A stretch of DNA of 64,000 nt, taken from assembly GCA_043497085.1 (NCBI GenBank), contig JBIEKI010000003.1. One strand, written 5' to 3'. This document shows positions 42,699 through 50,970 of this stretch, in pieces; position 1 is the stretch's first letter; every line of letters begins with the position of its first letter. The notes below the pieces were generated by a model, which was not told the origin of the DNA, searched no databases, and worked only from the letters and a program-made list of their open reading frames with translations. Source of the stretch: Thalassobacillus sp043497085 (lineage in GTDB: Bacteria; Bacillota; Bacilli; Bacillales; Halobacillaceae). Position numbers and translations under genes: made by a program.

Positions 42699-43893
42699 AG
42701 GAAGAAACCACTCCATCCTCTACTAATTTATCAATTTCGTGGTCGCTATATCCAATACCCTCTAAAATCTCCCTAGTATGTTCGCCTAATAGATTGGAAG
42801 AAGATTGCACTTTCACTTCCGATCTTGAGAAATGGATAGGTGTCTTAATGACCGGTACATCTCCAAGTTTCGTATGTTTACTATTGGCGATCACATCATG
42901 TCCTTTGATCAAATCACTGTTCACCAGTTCATCGATCCCCCAAACCGGCCCATGGAGAACATTTCTTTCTTCGAATCTCTCACACCATTCTTCTGTGGTT
43001 TTCTTCTGGAACACTTCATCTAAAATAGCTGCTAACTCAGAACGATGATTGACGCGTTTGTGATTCGCATCATATTTTTCAATCAGTAAATCTTCTCTCT
43101 CAATCGCACGGCAAAAGGGTTCCCATGCATGGTCGGCTTGCGCCCCGGCCATGATCCAGCCATCTTTCGTCGGGAAAGCCTGGTAAGGGACTACCTGGGA
43201 ATGCTGGTTTCCCATCGGTTTCGGGTTTTCGCCGGTGGCAATATACTGGCCAAACCGGGTAGATAAGTTTAAGACCATCATATCAATCAGATTAATATTT
43301 ATTTTCTGTCCCAAATCACTTTTTTCCCGCTCGTATAATGCTGCAGATATCGCACCAAACCCAATAAAAGCTGTCGTGTTGTCTGCTATCGGCACACCAG
43401 GAAGGATAGGTGGAGAATTTTCATCCTCTGCCGTCATACTCATCACTGCCCCCATCCCTTGAATGATAGGGTCCATGCCAGGCCGCTTGGCGTATTTGGG
43501 ATCATACCCAAACGCCGAAATGCTGAGGTAGATTAGCCTGGAATTAATCGTTTTTAGTTTCTCATATCCCAATCCCAGCTTATCCATAGTACCAGGACGG
43601 AAATTTTCTATAATGACATCTGCATCTTTGACCAGTTTTAAAATGGCTTCATAACCGGCCTCTTCCTTCAAATTGATCGAAAGGCCTTTTTTTCCATGAT
43701 TATACGCTACGTAAAGGAAGCTTTCACCGTCTTTGAAATAAGAGCCGGACTTCCTTACTTGATCTCCAGCCGGAGATTCTACTTTAATTATTTCTGCACC
43801 AAGGTCTGATAATATATTTCCGCAATAGGGGGCTGATAGCCAGTGTGTAAATTCCAGCACTTTGACCCCTTTAAATACACCTTCGTTCACCAT
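42676..43893 (-). CDS. CaiB/BaiF family CoA-transferase
   Basis: 405-aa class III CoA-transferase. N-terminal LEFTHWLSAPYCGNILSDLG and the catalytic-Asp region GMDPIIQGMGAVMS near 145-158 fit the family. It activates an acid to its CoA thioester using another CoA ester. Between a TctC binding protein and an enoyl-CoA hydratase; probably activates the acid caught by that binding protein. Confidence 0.92.
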   Translation of the reverse strand: MVNEGVFKGVKVLEFTHWLSAPYCGNILSDLGAEIIKVESPAGDQVRKSGSYFKDGESFLYVAYNHGKKGLSINLKEEAGYEAILKLVKDADVIIENFRPGTMDKLGLGYEKLKTINSRLIYLSISAFGYDPKYAKRPGMDPIIQGMGAVMSMTAEDENSPPILPGVPIADNTTAFIGFGAISAALYEREKSDLGQKININLIDMMVLNLSTRFGQYIATGENPKPMGNQHSQVVPYQAFPTKDGWIMAGAQADHAWEPFCRAIEREDLLIEKYDANHKRVNHRSELAAILDEVFQKKTTEEWCERFEERNVLHGPVWGIDELVNSDLIKGHDVIANSKHTKLGDVPVIKTPIHFSRSEVKVQSSSNLLGEHTREILEGIGYSDHEIDKLVEDGVVSSYERTVTG

Positions 43894-43934
43894 TGATTTC
43901 CTCCCTGCTTATTAACATTTTGCAAGTCCATGCT

Positions 43935-43972
43935 AAACAAATACCTAGACAGATCTGCCTAGGTATTTGTTT
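43935..43972 (-). terminator. Partial terminator or attenuator between tctC-like and CoA-transferase genes
   Basis: Fourteen-base perfect stem AAACAAATACCTAG/CTAGGTATTTGTTT with a ten-base loop and weak T-tract. It probably lets more binding protein than enzymes be made. Confidence 0.75.
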
Positions 43973-43976
43973 ACAA

Positions 43977-44951
43977 TTAATATCCTAATAATCCACTTAA
44001 GTCTTTTACGGAGCTTTCATCTTCCTCAAGCATGCTTTTATATTCCTCAGGTCCCAAATGCTTGACCTGTAATCCCTGGGCTTCCATCTCCTCTACCTGC
44101 TTCTTATTCTCAATCGCTTTCTTAAAGGCTTCACTCAAAATCTCAAGCTTCTCTTCCGATAAACCCGCTGGTGCTCCGATTCCTCTCGCTGATCTCGAAG
44201 TGACTTCAGGATATCCTGACTCCTCCATCGTAGGGACTTCTTCAATGAAAGGTGATCTTTCTTCGGTCATAACAGCTACAGCTTTTAACTCTCCGCTTTT
44301 ATGCAGATTTGCTGCCTCGCCGACTTTTGCTACAAATACATCAACATGATCCCCCAAAACCTGAGCAGATCCCTCCGCAGCCCCTTTCGTATGTACAGGG
44401 GTGATGTTTGTATCGTAAAACTTATTAAGCTTTAATATTGCCATATGATCATTACTGCCAACTCCGGACGTAGTAGCGGTTATCTTATTATTTTGAGCAT
44501 ATTCTACTAATTCTTCTATGTTGCTGAAACGGTCATCATCCGGTTTGATCGCAATTACTCCCGGGTCCAGCACGTGGTTAGCAATAGGCTGGAAACTTTC
44601 CAGGTTCTGACTACGATTAAACTTCGGATCCAGGTAACCGGTAATGATGTTCGGAGAATTGAGGTATCCGATCGTGTATCCGTCCGGTTCAGCATTTGAC
44701 AAGTCAGCCCAGCCGACCCAGCCTGCGCCCCCTGGCTTATTGATGATGTTGACCGAAACTCCCAGCTCTTCTTCCAAATAAGGTTGTAAAATTCTTGCAC
44801 CTGTATCTGTCCCTCCACCGGCAGCATATGAAACAATCAAGTCAATCGATTTTTTAGGATAGGTTTCCTCTTCCTGTGCAGTAGTATTACTGCAGGCTGC
44901 CAACACCAAAATCACGCCTAACACCATAACGTAAAGGTATTTCCTGAACAT
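43977..44951 (-). CDS. TctC-family substrate-binding lipoprotein (orphan)
   Basis: 324-aa lipoprotein with lipobox LAAC (Cys20), closely related to the TctC at 22441-23460 (both have the SYAAGGGTDTGARIL/SYSAGGGTDTGARIL opening). No tctA/tctB lies nearby, so it may share the permease at 20-22 kb or act only in sensing. First gene of an operon with CoA-transferase and hydratase. Confidence 0.9.
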   Translation of the reverse strand: MFRKYLYVMVLGVILVLAACSNTTAQEEETYPKKSIDLIVSYAAGGGTDTGARILQPYLEEELGVSVNIINKPGGAGWVGWADLSNAEPDGYTIGYLNSPNIITGYLDPKFNRSQNLESFQPIANHVLDPGVIAIKPDDDRFSNIEELVEYAQNNKITATTSGVGSNDHMAILKLNKFYDTNITPVHTKGAAEGSAQVLGDHVDVFVAKVGEAANLHKSGELKAVAVMTEERSPFIEEVPTMEESGYPEVTSRSARGIGAPAGLSEEKLEILSEAFKKAIENKKQVEEMEAQGLQVKHLGPEEYKSMLEEDESSVKDLSGLLGY

Positions 44952-45060
44952 TAAATCCCCCCTGATTTTTTAGTCATTACCAAGAACGACTTCTTAAGAT
45001 TGGTTTCATTATAGGGGAAATTAATTTTAAAAAATGTAAAATATTTTATATTTTCAGAAT

Positions 45061-45768
45061 TTAATTTTTATTTATCTCCGCTTTCAATTCACTCATGCGA
45101 ATAATGAAGTTTCTTCCCTTCGTTTCAACCAATTGTTTTCCTCGTAGTGTCTTAATGTGGTTGGCAATTGTCACTCTTGTTGTACCTATTAATTCGGCTA
45201 AATCATTATGTGTAACCTTAAAATCTACAAAAGTAGTATCACATTCTGTTTGTTTGCCATATTTAACACCAAGTTCCAGTAAAGCTTTGCATAATCTTAT
45301 GTACGAATGTTTAAACGAAAGATCCAAGGATTGCCCGGTTAAACTTCGGATTCTAATGCTCATGATGTGGAAGACCTGCATCATTAAATCAGGGTTAGAC
45401 ATAACCTGATCAATGAATTCCTGCCTTTCATACTTGATGAGAGTCGAATTAGTGACAGCCGCCGCACTTAAAATATATTTTTTTGACTCTTCGAATAAGG
45501 AGGAGGTGCCAAGTATGCTATTTTCACCTACATACCCTACAATTTTTTCACTGCCATCCGGACCCGTTAAGAAGAGTTTTGCTTTCCCCTTTTTCACCAG
45601 GTAAATTGTATCCATCTCTGTACCCTCGAGAAAAATGATTTGATTCTTTTTATATTCATAGGAAGGAGCATCCTTTAATTCTCCCCAATAATAAGGCGGG
45701 TTCTTAATCCAGAAATTAGGCAATACGATATCTTCCACTTTCCTCATCTCCTCTAAGGTAGATAACAA
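45061..45768 (-). CDS. Crp/Fnr family transcriptional regulator
   Basis: 235-aa regulator: cyclic-nucleotide-binding-like domain (about 35-150) and a C-terminal winged helix (THNDLAELIGTTRVTIANHIKTL). No Fnr-type cysteine cluster, so it senses a small molecule or nothing recognisable. It sits 109 bases upstream of the orphan tctC operon with the same orientation and may control that operon. Confidence 0.88.
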   Translation of the reverse strand: MLSTLEEMRKVEDIVLPNFWIKNPPYYWGELKDAPSYEYKKNQIIFLEGTEMDTIYLVKKGKAKLFLTGPDGSEKIVGYVGENSILGTSSLFEESKKYILSAAAVTNSTLIKYERQEFIDQVMSNPDLMMQVFHIMSIRIRSLTGQSLDLSFKHSYIRLCKALLELGVKYGKQTECDTTFVDFKVTHNDLAELIGTTRVTIANHIKTLRGKQLVETKGRNFIIRMSELKAEINKN

Positions 45769-46280
45769 TCTGTTGCAGGATAAATAACAAAAATAATTTG
45801 ACCAGGATTATATTTATAATCATTATTTTAGCATTTATAGCAATATGTTTTAATATTCAAACAAATTTTATGTAGGATAAATGCGGTTTCTTTTTCTGTA
45901 ATGAAGCTCTTATTAATAGAAATATCAACACTTACAAAAGAGATAGTCAAAAAAAGAGACCCTTGTGATTCCAGGATCTCGAATAAATAAAACGATAATT
46001 AATGTAGAAGTAGTAGTATTACTTGCGGTTGTTAGTTTACTTAGCTTGCATAGCCTGAGTAGCTATCCAAATAATTTTTGGTTCATCACTTCTTTCACCA
46101 TAGCGAGTATATAAAATAACTATACTGTATCTTCAACATACTAAAGAGCCAGAGGGTAGAAACCAGAATTCCTCCTCCAAAGTAGGAAAAGCACTTCCCT
46201 CCGAAGAGAAGCCCATTTTTATGAATAGTATTATGAGATATGCTTGATTTTGCTATTAGTTCAGCTAGTAGTTACCTTTG
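45769..46280. other. Gene-free AT-rich region with flagellin debris
   Basis: About 510 bases without an intact gene. It holds the decayed flagellin 3' end at 45993-46107, a terminator-like hairpin near 45957-45985 (GAGACCC/GGATCTC) at the place where a flagellin terminator would be, and AT-rich sequence that presumably includes the Crp-type gene's promoter. Confidence 0.6.
45993..46107 (-). pseudogene. Decayed flagellin C-terminal fragment
   Basis: Minus strand translation gives MVKEVMNQ, then ATQAMQAK followed by stops. It corresponds to the MAKEMMNQ...ASQAMLAQ end of the flagellin at 46926-48047 with substitutions and at least two stop codons. A relic of a second flagellin gene. Confidence 0.75.
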
Positions 46281-46487
46281 TTATTCAGTTTCTTCGATTA
46301 TTAAACCATCATTCTTATCAAAATTAAACAAAATTCTTTGAGAGTCCCTAATGCCTTGAAACTTCACATAGAAGTTTGTTTGACCAATATATGTTACATT
46401 TTTAGCATTTTCATTTTTAGAAATGTATTCGATTAATCTTTCAATTTCCTCCTCAGTAAATGTTTTAGACTTTGGAAACATAGCCAT
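46281..46487 (-). CDS. Small protein of unknown function
   Basis: 68 residues, charged and mixed alpha/beta in look (TEEEIERLIEYISKNENA; an aromatic/basic middle; acidic end). AGGAGATGATGAA precedes ATG 46487, so it is probably translated. It lies between two flagellin remnants. I do not recognise a family; a prophage or genomic-filler origin cannot be excluded. Confidence 0.55.
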   Translation of the reverse strand: MAMFPKSKTFTEEEIERLIEYISKNENAKNVTYIGQTNFYVKFQGIRDSQRILFNFDKNDGLIIEETE

Positions 46488-46512
46488 TTCATCATCTCCT
46501 ATTTATACAAAA

Positions 46513-46537
46513 GAGACCCTAGCAAAACTAGGACCCC
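46513..46537 (-). terminator. Terminator of the flagellin transcript
   Basis: Minus strand GGGGTCCTAG TTTTG CTAGGGTCTC, ten pairs with G-U, then TTTTGT. It lies after the second flagellin 3' end, not after the first stop, which implies that transcription runs through the intron. Confidence 0.8.
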
Positions 46538-46554
46538 TTTCAAATAATCTAAAA

Positions 46555-46599
46555 TTAACGAAGAAGTTGTAAAACTCCTTGTGGTTGTTGGTTGGCTTG
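46555..46599 (-). other. hag: Second flagellin 3' end (downstream exon of the intron)
   Basis: Minus strand reads QANQQPQGVLQLLR and TAA, the common Bacillus flagellin C-terminus, with no start codon of its own. It directly follows the group I intron core. If the intron is removed from T46971 to G46600, this stretch is joined in frame to AMLA of the main flagellin. Confidence 0.8.
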
Positions 46600-46970
46600 C
46601 TTTGCCGCTGTGCTTTTCAGCCACAGAATAGACTATATCTTCACCCACTCAATTTTAGTGGGGCTGGGCACTTCGAATGGCTCTTGCCATCCTACGGACT
46701 TCATCACCATCATACTTACTTTTAGGTGGTTTGTCCTAGTCGTTGAACCTTCTCCATCTTTTCAGAACAGGAGCTTGGCTGCTGATTATCTATGTATCTC
46801 TTTCATTTTCTAACCTTCACGCCTGCCGTTTCCAGCTACGTTGTGGTTGAAAGAGCTTTAAGAAGTTCCAGCAATTCACCCAGTTATCCTCTTATCCATT
46901 ACTAGATAAGACGCCCTTTCTAAAATTACCGAAGAAGTTGTAAAACTCCCTGAGGCAATTGTTGAGATTG
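46600..46970 (-). ncRNA. Group I self-splicing intron at the flagellin 3' end
   Basis: All four conserved core elements occur in order on the minus strand: P AATTGCTGGAA (46866-46876), Q AATCAGCAGCCAAGC (46773-46787), R GTTCAACGACTA (46737-46748) and S AAGATATAGTC (46631-46641). P7 pairs GACTA with TAGTC. P2 is TCTTATC/GATAAGA around 46890-46911; a P9-like hairpin CTGTG...CACAG follows S, and G46600 would be the terminal G. No homing endonuclease or TnpB is encoded. The core is certain; the ends are inferred. An alternative 5' site after T46953 pairs UGCCU with the guide GGGCG (46912-46916). Confidence 0.85.
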
Positions 46971-48047
46971 AGCTAACATTGCTTGTGATGCTTGTGCAAG
47001 AATTGAATTTTTAGTTTGGTTCATCATTTCTTTAGCCATGTCTACGTCACGAATACGAGATTCCGCAGCTGTTAAGTTTTCAGAAGTTGTACCTAAGTTA
47101 TTTATAGTATGATCCAAGCGATTTTGCCAAGCTCCTAGTTGTGAACGTTGTGCAGATACTTCTTTGATTGCTTGATCAATTACTTTAATATTTTCATCGA
47201 ATCCAGCACCTTCACTTGTAAGGTCTACATTCTCAAGACTAGTAACTGATGCTGATGCACCTACTCCTAAGGCTGTAGATCTCATATCATCTACACTAAT
47301 ATTAAGAACTGTATCTTGGTTAGCACCGATTTGGAATTTAATATCGTTACCTGAAACTGAAATATCTTGAGAATCAAACGTAGTTAAAGCCACGTCTGTC
47401 TCAGCTGCAGTATTATTGGTTAATGTTAGACCTATCTTATCGAAGTTTAATGATTCATCAAACCCTAAGTTTGCTGCACCATTATCTATAGTTTGTGAAA
47501 CCCCGTTCAAACTAGCAGTAACTTCATTATCAGTAACAGACAATGACACAGTAGATCCATCTTTGATTCCTTTTACTTCAATGCCAACCTCAGCAGTGTT
47601 TAATGCTGCATTAGTTCCTGTTGCTCCAACAGACCCATCAAGTAATGTTTTTGTATTGAACTCTGTTTTATTACCAATACGTGTAACTTCCTCACTTAAT
47701 TGATCAAACTCCTTTTGAAGTTCAGCAAGGTCATCATTTGTGTTTGTATCATTATTAGCCTGAACTCCCAACTCCCGCATACGTTGAAGAATTGAATGGG
47801 TTTCATTCAAAGCACCTTCAGCTGTTTGAATCAATGAAATACCGTCTTGAGCATTAGTAGAAGCTTGCTCTAAACCACGAATTTGCCCACGCATTTTTTC
47901 AGAGATTGCCAAACCTGCTGCGTCATCCCCAGCACGATTAATCCGAAGACCTGAAGATAGTTTCTCCATCGATCCTTGTTGCGCGTTGTTTGCCGCACCC
48001 AACTGACGATACGTATTCAATGCCGCAATGTTGTGATTAATTCTCAT
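46926..48047 (-). CDS. hag: Flagellin
   Basis: 373-aa flagellin: conserved D0/D1 N-terminus (MRINHNIAALNTYRQLG, EKLSSGLRINRAGDDAAGLAIS), a variable centre (about 140-265) and conserved C-terminus ending LPQGVLQLLR. The last 14 codons may belong to the 5' end of the group I intron, so that the unspliced message still makes a complete protein. Preceded by csrA and a leader with two GGA motifs. Exported by the flagellar type III apparatus. Confidence 0.95.
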   Translation of the reverse strand: MRINHNIAALNTYRQLGAANNAQQGSMEKLSSGLRINRAGDDAAGLAISEKMRGQIRGLEQASTNAQDGISLIQTAEGALNETHSILQRMRELGVQANNDTNTNDDLAELQKEFDQLSEEVTRIGNKTEFNTKTLLDGSVGATGTNAALNTAEVGIEVKGIKDGSTVSLSVTDNEVTASLNGVSQTIDNGAANLGFDESLNFDKIGLTLTNNTAAETDVALTTFDSQDISVSGNDIKFQIGANQDTVLNISVDDMRSTALGVGASASVTSLENVDLTSEGAGFDENIKVIDQAIKEVSAQRSQLGAWQNRLDHTINNLGTTSENLTAAESRIRDVDMAKEMMNQTKNSILAQASQAMLAQSQQLPQGVLQLLR

Positions 48048-48056
48048 TTCTTATTA

Positions 48057-48090
48057 CCTCCATGTGATTTAAAATTACGAGACACGTCCA
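48057..48090 (-). promoter_or_regulatory. Candidate CsrA-binding sites in the flagellin leader
   Basis: Two GGA motifs on the minus strand: AATGGACG (TCC at 48087-48089 on plus) and the ribosome site CATGGAGG (48057-48061). A distal site plus one over the ribosome site is the layout known for CsrA repression of hag in B. subtilis. csrA is the neighbouring gene. Confidence 0.55.
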
Positions 48091-48126
48091 TTTGCCTCGC
48101 TATATAATAACTCTATTTTAGAGTCA

Positions 48127-48297
48127 CTACCTTAGTTCTCCCCGGATAATTTTGTACTCTTTGGGTGCTTTGATTCTAAGGCGCATGTAATTATCCAGTT
48201 TTGCATCTGTCTTTACTACTTCAATTTCGATTTCTTTACCGTCTTCGTCGACGATATAAAGCTTTTCGCCTGGTTTTCTTCCTAACGTTAGCGCCAT
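48127..48297 (-). CDS. csrA: Carbon storage regulator CsrA (translational repressor)
   Basis: 56-aa protein opening MALTLGRKPGEKLYIVDEDG and ending APKEYKIIRGELR. The N-terminal beta strand and the C-terminal Arg-Gly-Glu region fit CsrA, though it is shorter than usual. Ribosome site AGGGAGGATG before ATG 48297. It lies 79 bases upstream of the flagellin, its expected target; FliW is not in the window. Confidence 0.82.
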   Translation of the reverse strand: MALTLGRKPGEKLYIVDEDGKEIEIEVVKTDAKLDNYMRLRIKAPKEYKIIRGELR

Positions 48298-48329
48298 GGC
48301 TAATCATCCTCCCTGATGATTCACTCCTT

Positions 48330-48357
48330 ATATCGGACTTGCTTCCTAGTTTGTTAA
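48330..48357 (-). promoter_or_regulatory. Candidate SigD promoter of csrA-hag
   Basis: Minus strand -10 GTCCGATAT (close to GCCGATAT) with TTAA 15 bases upstream (consensus TAAA). It fits flagellar-late control of csrA and flagellin. Confidence 0.55.
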
Positions 48358-48385
48358 CATACTAATAGAGATTTTTTCTTCAATA

Positions 48386-48433
48386 AAAAGGAAAGCTTCT
48401 TACCAGGGGTTGCCCGGAAAGAAGCTTTCCTTT
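48386..48433 (-). terminator. Terminator of the 13-gene nucleoside operon
   Basis: Fifteen-base stem AAAGGAAAGCTTCTT/AAGAAGCTTTCCTTT; on the minus strand T-rich sequence follows. It lies 12 bases past the isomerase stop. Confidence 0.92.
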
Positions 48434-48444
48434 AATTATTGGAA

Positions 48445-49518
48445 TTAAACCAGGGAGTCTGCCTCAACCATCACTTTTCTCAAATTAGTAGAATAAGGAG
48501 CTTGGATGACCCCTCGTTCAGTGATGATACCTTCAATCAATTCATGGGGAGTAATATCAAAAGAAGGATATAATGCTTGGGTATCTTCAGGGGCTATTCT
48601 AAACTCCTGAAAAGAAGTCACTTCGGATGGATTACGATATTCTATCTCTATTTCCTTACCATTAGATAGGGTGCCATCAATCGTATGGCTGGAAGTTGCT
48701 GTATAAAATGGAACATTATTAGCTTTAGCTGCCAGCGCATGCATATAAGTTCCAACTTTATTGGCCAGGTCACCATTTCTGACAACACGATCTGATCCGA
48801 CGATCACATTGTCTATCAATCCTTGTCTCATGCAGTGACCAGACATGTTATCCGATAAGAGAGTGTGAGGAATGCCAAATTCCTTTAATTCATAAGCAGT
48901 AATTCTCGCCCCTTGCAGGTAAGGCCTTGTCTCGCACACATAAACGTGAATATTTTTTCCTTGTTCATGTGCTTTTCTAATCACAGATAAAGCGCGTCCT
49001 CCATATCCCGATCCTGCTAAGGCTCCCGAATGACAATGAGTTAAAATGGAATCTCCATCCTGAATCAATTCCGCACCATACTCTCCCAGTCGGTGTTCAA
49101 ACGATAACTGTCGCTTTAGAATCTCAATCGTTTTCCTTTCTATTTCTTGAATGAGTTCTATTCCATGCCCATTCATCTGCTCTAAGATCTCATCGATGGT
49201 ATGCACAAGATTAACGGCAGTAGGGCGCGTTTGTTTCAGTAATTCTCCAGCTCTCGTTACAAACTTCTCATCACCACCTGAACGGATGGCAGCTAAATAA
49301 AGTCCCCAAGCCCCACAAGTACCTAGAGCTCCTGATCCTCTAATCACCATATCATTGATAGCACTAGCCAGTTCTTCCACATTTTGAATGGCCATCACTT
49401 CATTGGTATGAGGAAGTTTCTTTTGATTGACGGCGTAAAGCTTCTCTTCCTGGAGCCAAATAGGTAATAGAAGATTTTGTGCCTGAAATTCATTTACTAA
49501 CTCTCGTAATTTTTCCAT
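48445..49518 (-). CDS. MtnA/DrdI-type aldose-1-phosphate isomerase
   Basis: 357-aa member of the eIF2B-like methylthioribose-1-phosphate isomerase family. The substrate loop IRGSGALG, catalytic Cys in ILTHCHSGALAG near 161 and catalytic Asp in IVGSDRV near 240 are intact. It turns an aldose-1-phosphate (MTR-1-P or 5-deoxyribose-1-P) into the ketose-1-phosphate. Last gene of the operon, next to the aldolase that would cleave its product, as in the DHAP shunt. Confidence 0.88.
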   Translation of the reverse strand: MEKLRELVNEFQAQNLLLPIWLQEEKLYAVNQKKLPHTNEVMAIQNVEELASAINDMVIRGSGALGTCGAWGLYLAAIRSGGDEKFVTRAGELLKQTRPTAVNLVHTIDEILEQMNGHGIELIQEIERKTIEILKRQLSFEHRLGEYGAELIQDGDSILTHCHSGALAGSGYGGRALSVIRKAHEQGKNIHVYVCETRPYLQGARITAYELKEFGIPHTLLSDNMSGHCMRQGLIDNVIVGSDRVVRNGDLANKVGTYMHALAAKANNVPFYTATSSHTIDGTLSNGKEIEIEYRNPSEVTSFQEFRIAPEDTQALYPSFDITPHELIEGIITERGVIQAPYSTNLRKVMVEADSLV

Positions 49519-49534
49519 CCTTCCCTCTCCTTTT

Positions 49535-50143
49535 TCAGGGGCTGGCAGTTAAAGCATTCGTTGATTTCAATTGATTCAAAATGAAAGCCTGCTTGGCAGT
49601 ATCCTCCACCAGAGTTGCGATATTATAGGCCGCTTCTAAATTTTCACCTACTGTACAAATCCCATGTTCAGCCATCAGACAGCCTTTAATGTCCGGGTAA
49701 TTACGAAAGACTCCGGTGACATTGTCAGCTAATTCCTGTGATCCCGAAGCAGCAACTCCCGCCACCGGCACTTGTCCTAATATCTTACGAGCAGTAACCG
49801 TCGGTAAAGGAAGCTCTTCGCCGAGACTGGCATAAGCGATAGAATAATTTGGGTGACAATGTACAACTGCCTGTATATCCGGCCTAATATGATAAATACC
49901 TAAATGAAACCGATATTCTTTGGAGGGTTTACCATTCCCTTCAAGCACGTCCCCCTCCATCGATAATAGAATCATATCCTCTGGGGTTACTTCCCCCAGG
50001 CTGATTCCGGAGCGTTTGATCAATATAGCATTCCTATCGGGCACACGAACACTAATATTTCCTCCTGTCGCCTGGGTTAATCCGCGATTGTATACTTTTT
50101 GAGAAATATAAGAAAGTTCCTTCTTCAGCAGCCTCTCACTCAT
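49535..50143 (-). CDS. Class II aldolase (DrdA/FucA type)
   Basis: 202-aa zinc aldolase. Zn ligands in VVHCHPNYS and LMAEHGICTVG; catalytic Glu in PSKEYRFHLG. Start at ATG 50143 after GGGGTGG; an upstream in-frame extension overlaps the phosphorylase gene and has no family match. It would split 5-deoxyribulose-1-phosphate into DHAP and acetaldehyde, or the methylthio analogue. Confidence 0.9.
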   Translation of the reverse strand: MSERLLKKELSYISQKVYNRGLTQATGGNISVRVPDRNAILIKRSGISLGEVTPEDMILLSMEGDVLEGNGKPSKEYRFHLGIYHIRPDIQAVVHCHPNYSIAYASLGEELPLPTVTARKILGQVPVAGVAASGSQELADNVTGVFRNYPDIKGCLMAEHGICTVGENLEAAYNIATLVEDTAKQAFILNQLKSTNALTASP

Positions 50144-50187
50144 TTGAAAACCACCCCTATCATTTTTCTCAAATTGACGCAAACTTG

Positions 50188-50949
50188 TTACTTTGCAACA
50201 ACAGCACGTTCGTAAGCATCCCTGCAAGAACAGCTTTTTCTATCATGGGCGTGAGTTATTGCCTCAAGCATTAATTCTTTGACTACCTCACTTTTACTTT
50301 GACTGACTTCTTTATGAGCTTTTAAGGAAGGTTTTTTCTTGGTGACTCCTGGTGCCATATTCGTCGCAAGTGTAACTACTGCATAACAAATCCCCAATTC
50401 TCTTGCCAGGGAAGCTTCCGTTGCATTAGTCATACCAACAACGTCCATGCCCCACTTTGCAAACAGCTCCACTTCGGCTTTTGTTTCATAGCGTGGTCCA
50501 TCCACACACATCAGCTTCGTTCCTTCTCGTAGAGGTTCTTGAATGGATGCTGCCGCCTTGATGTAAGTCTCTTGTAATTCCGGGCAAAATGGTTCGGTAA
50601 TGTCTACAGAATACTTCCCATACGTTTTTATACGGGGCGTAAAGTCAAAAAACTGGTCTAATAGAGACAGACTTCCTTCATGAATTTCCGGATTGATGGC
50701 ACCAACCGCAGAGAAAGCTAATACTCGCTCTATACCTAATTCTTTCAAAGCCATCATGTTCGCACGATAATTGACAAAAGGCGCCAAAGTATCATGATGT
50801 TTGCCATGTCGCGGCAGGAAAAATACTTCTTTTCCCTCATATGTCGTTTGGAATAAAGTAACATTTCCGAATTCCGTATGGACGGTTTGTTCTGTCATAT
50901 TATCAAATAAATGATAAAAACCTGTCCCGCCGATAATTCCGATTTTCAT
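50188..50949 (-). CDS. mtnP: MTA phosphorylase family protein 2
   Basis: 253-aa purine-nucleoside/MTA phosphorylase. GGTGFY and LPRHGKHH phosphate loops at the N-terminus, MTNATEASLAREL in the base site, and CSC near the C-terminus (RKSCSCRDAY). Homologous to its upstream neighbour. It would release adenine (or hypoxanthine) from 5'-methylthio- or 5'-deoxyadenosine-type nucleosides and give the 1-phosphate for the isomerase. Confidence 0.92.
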   Translation of the reverse strand: MKIGIIGGTGFYHLFDNMTEQTVHTEFGNVTLFQTTYEGKEVFFLPRHGKHHDTLAPFVNYRANMMALKELGIERVLAFSAVGAINPEIHEGSLSLLDQFFDFTPRIKTYGKYSVDITEPFCPELQETYIKAAASIQEPLREGTKLMCVDGPRYETKAEVELFAKWGMDVVGMTNATEASLARELGICYAVVTLATNMAPGVTKKKPSLKAHKEVSQSKSEVVKELMLEAITHAHDRKSCSCRDAYERAVVAK

Positions 50950-50970
50950 CTTATCTACCTCCCTTTGGAT

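Noticed and set aside
46110..46140. A minus-strand stretch (TGAAGATACAGTATAG) that looks like a group I intron S element next to the flagellin relic.
   Set aside because: It differs from the S consensus, no P, Q or R elements accompany it, and it lies upstream of the wrong part of the flagellin fragment.
46600..46970. IStron (group I intron fused to an IS605-type element).
   Set aside because: No tnpA or tnpB coding sequence is present within or beside the intron.
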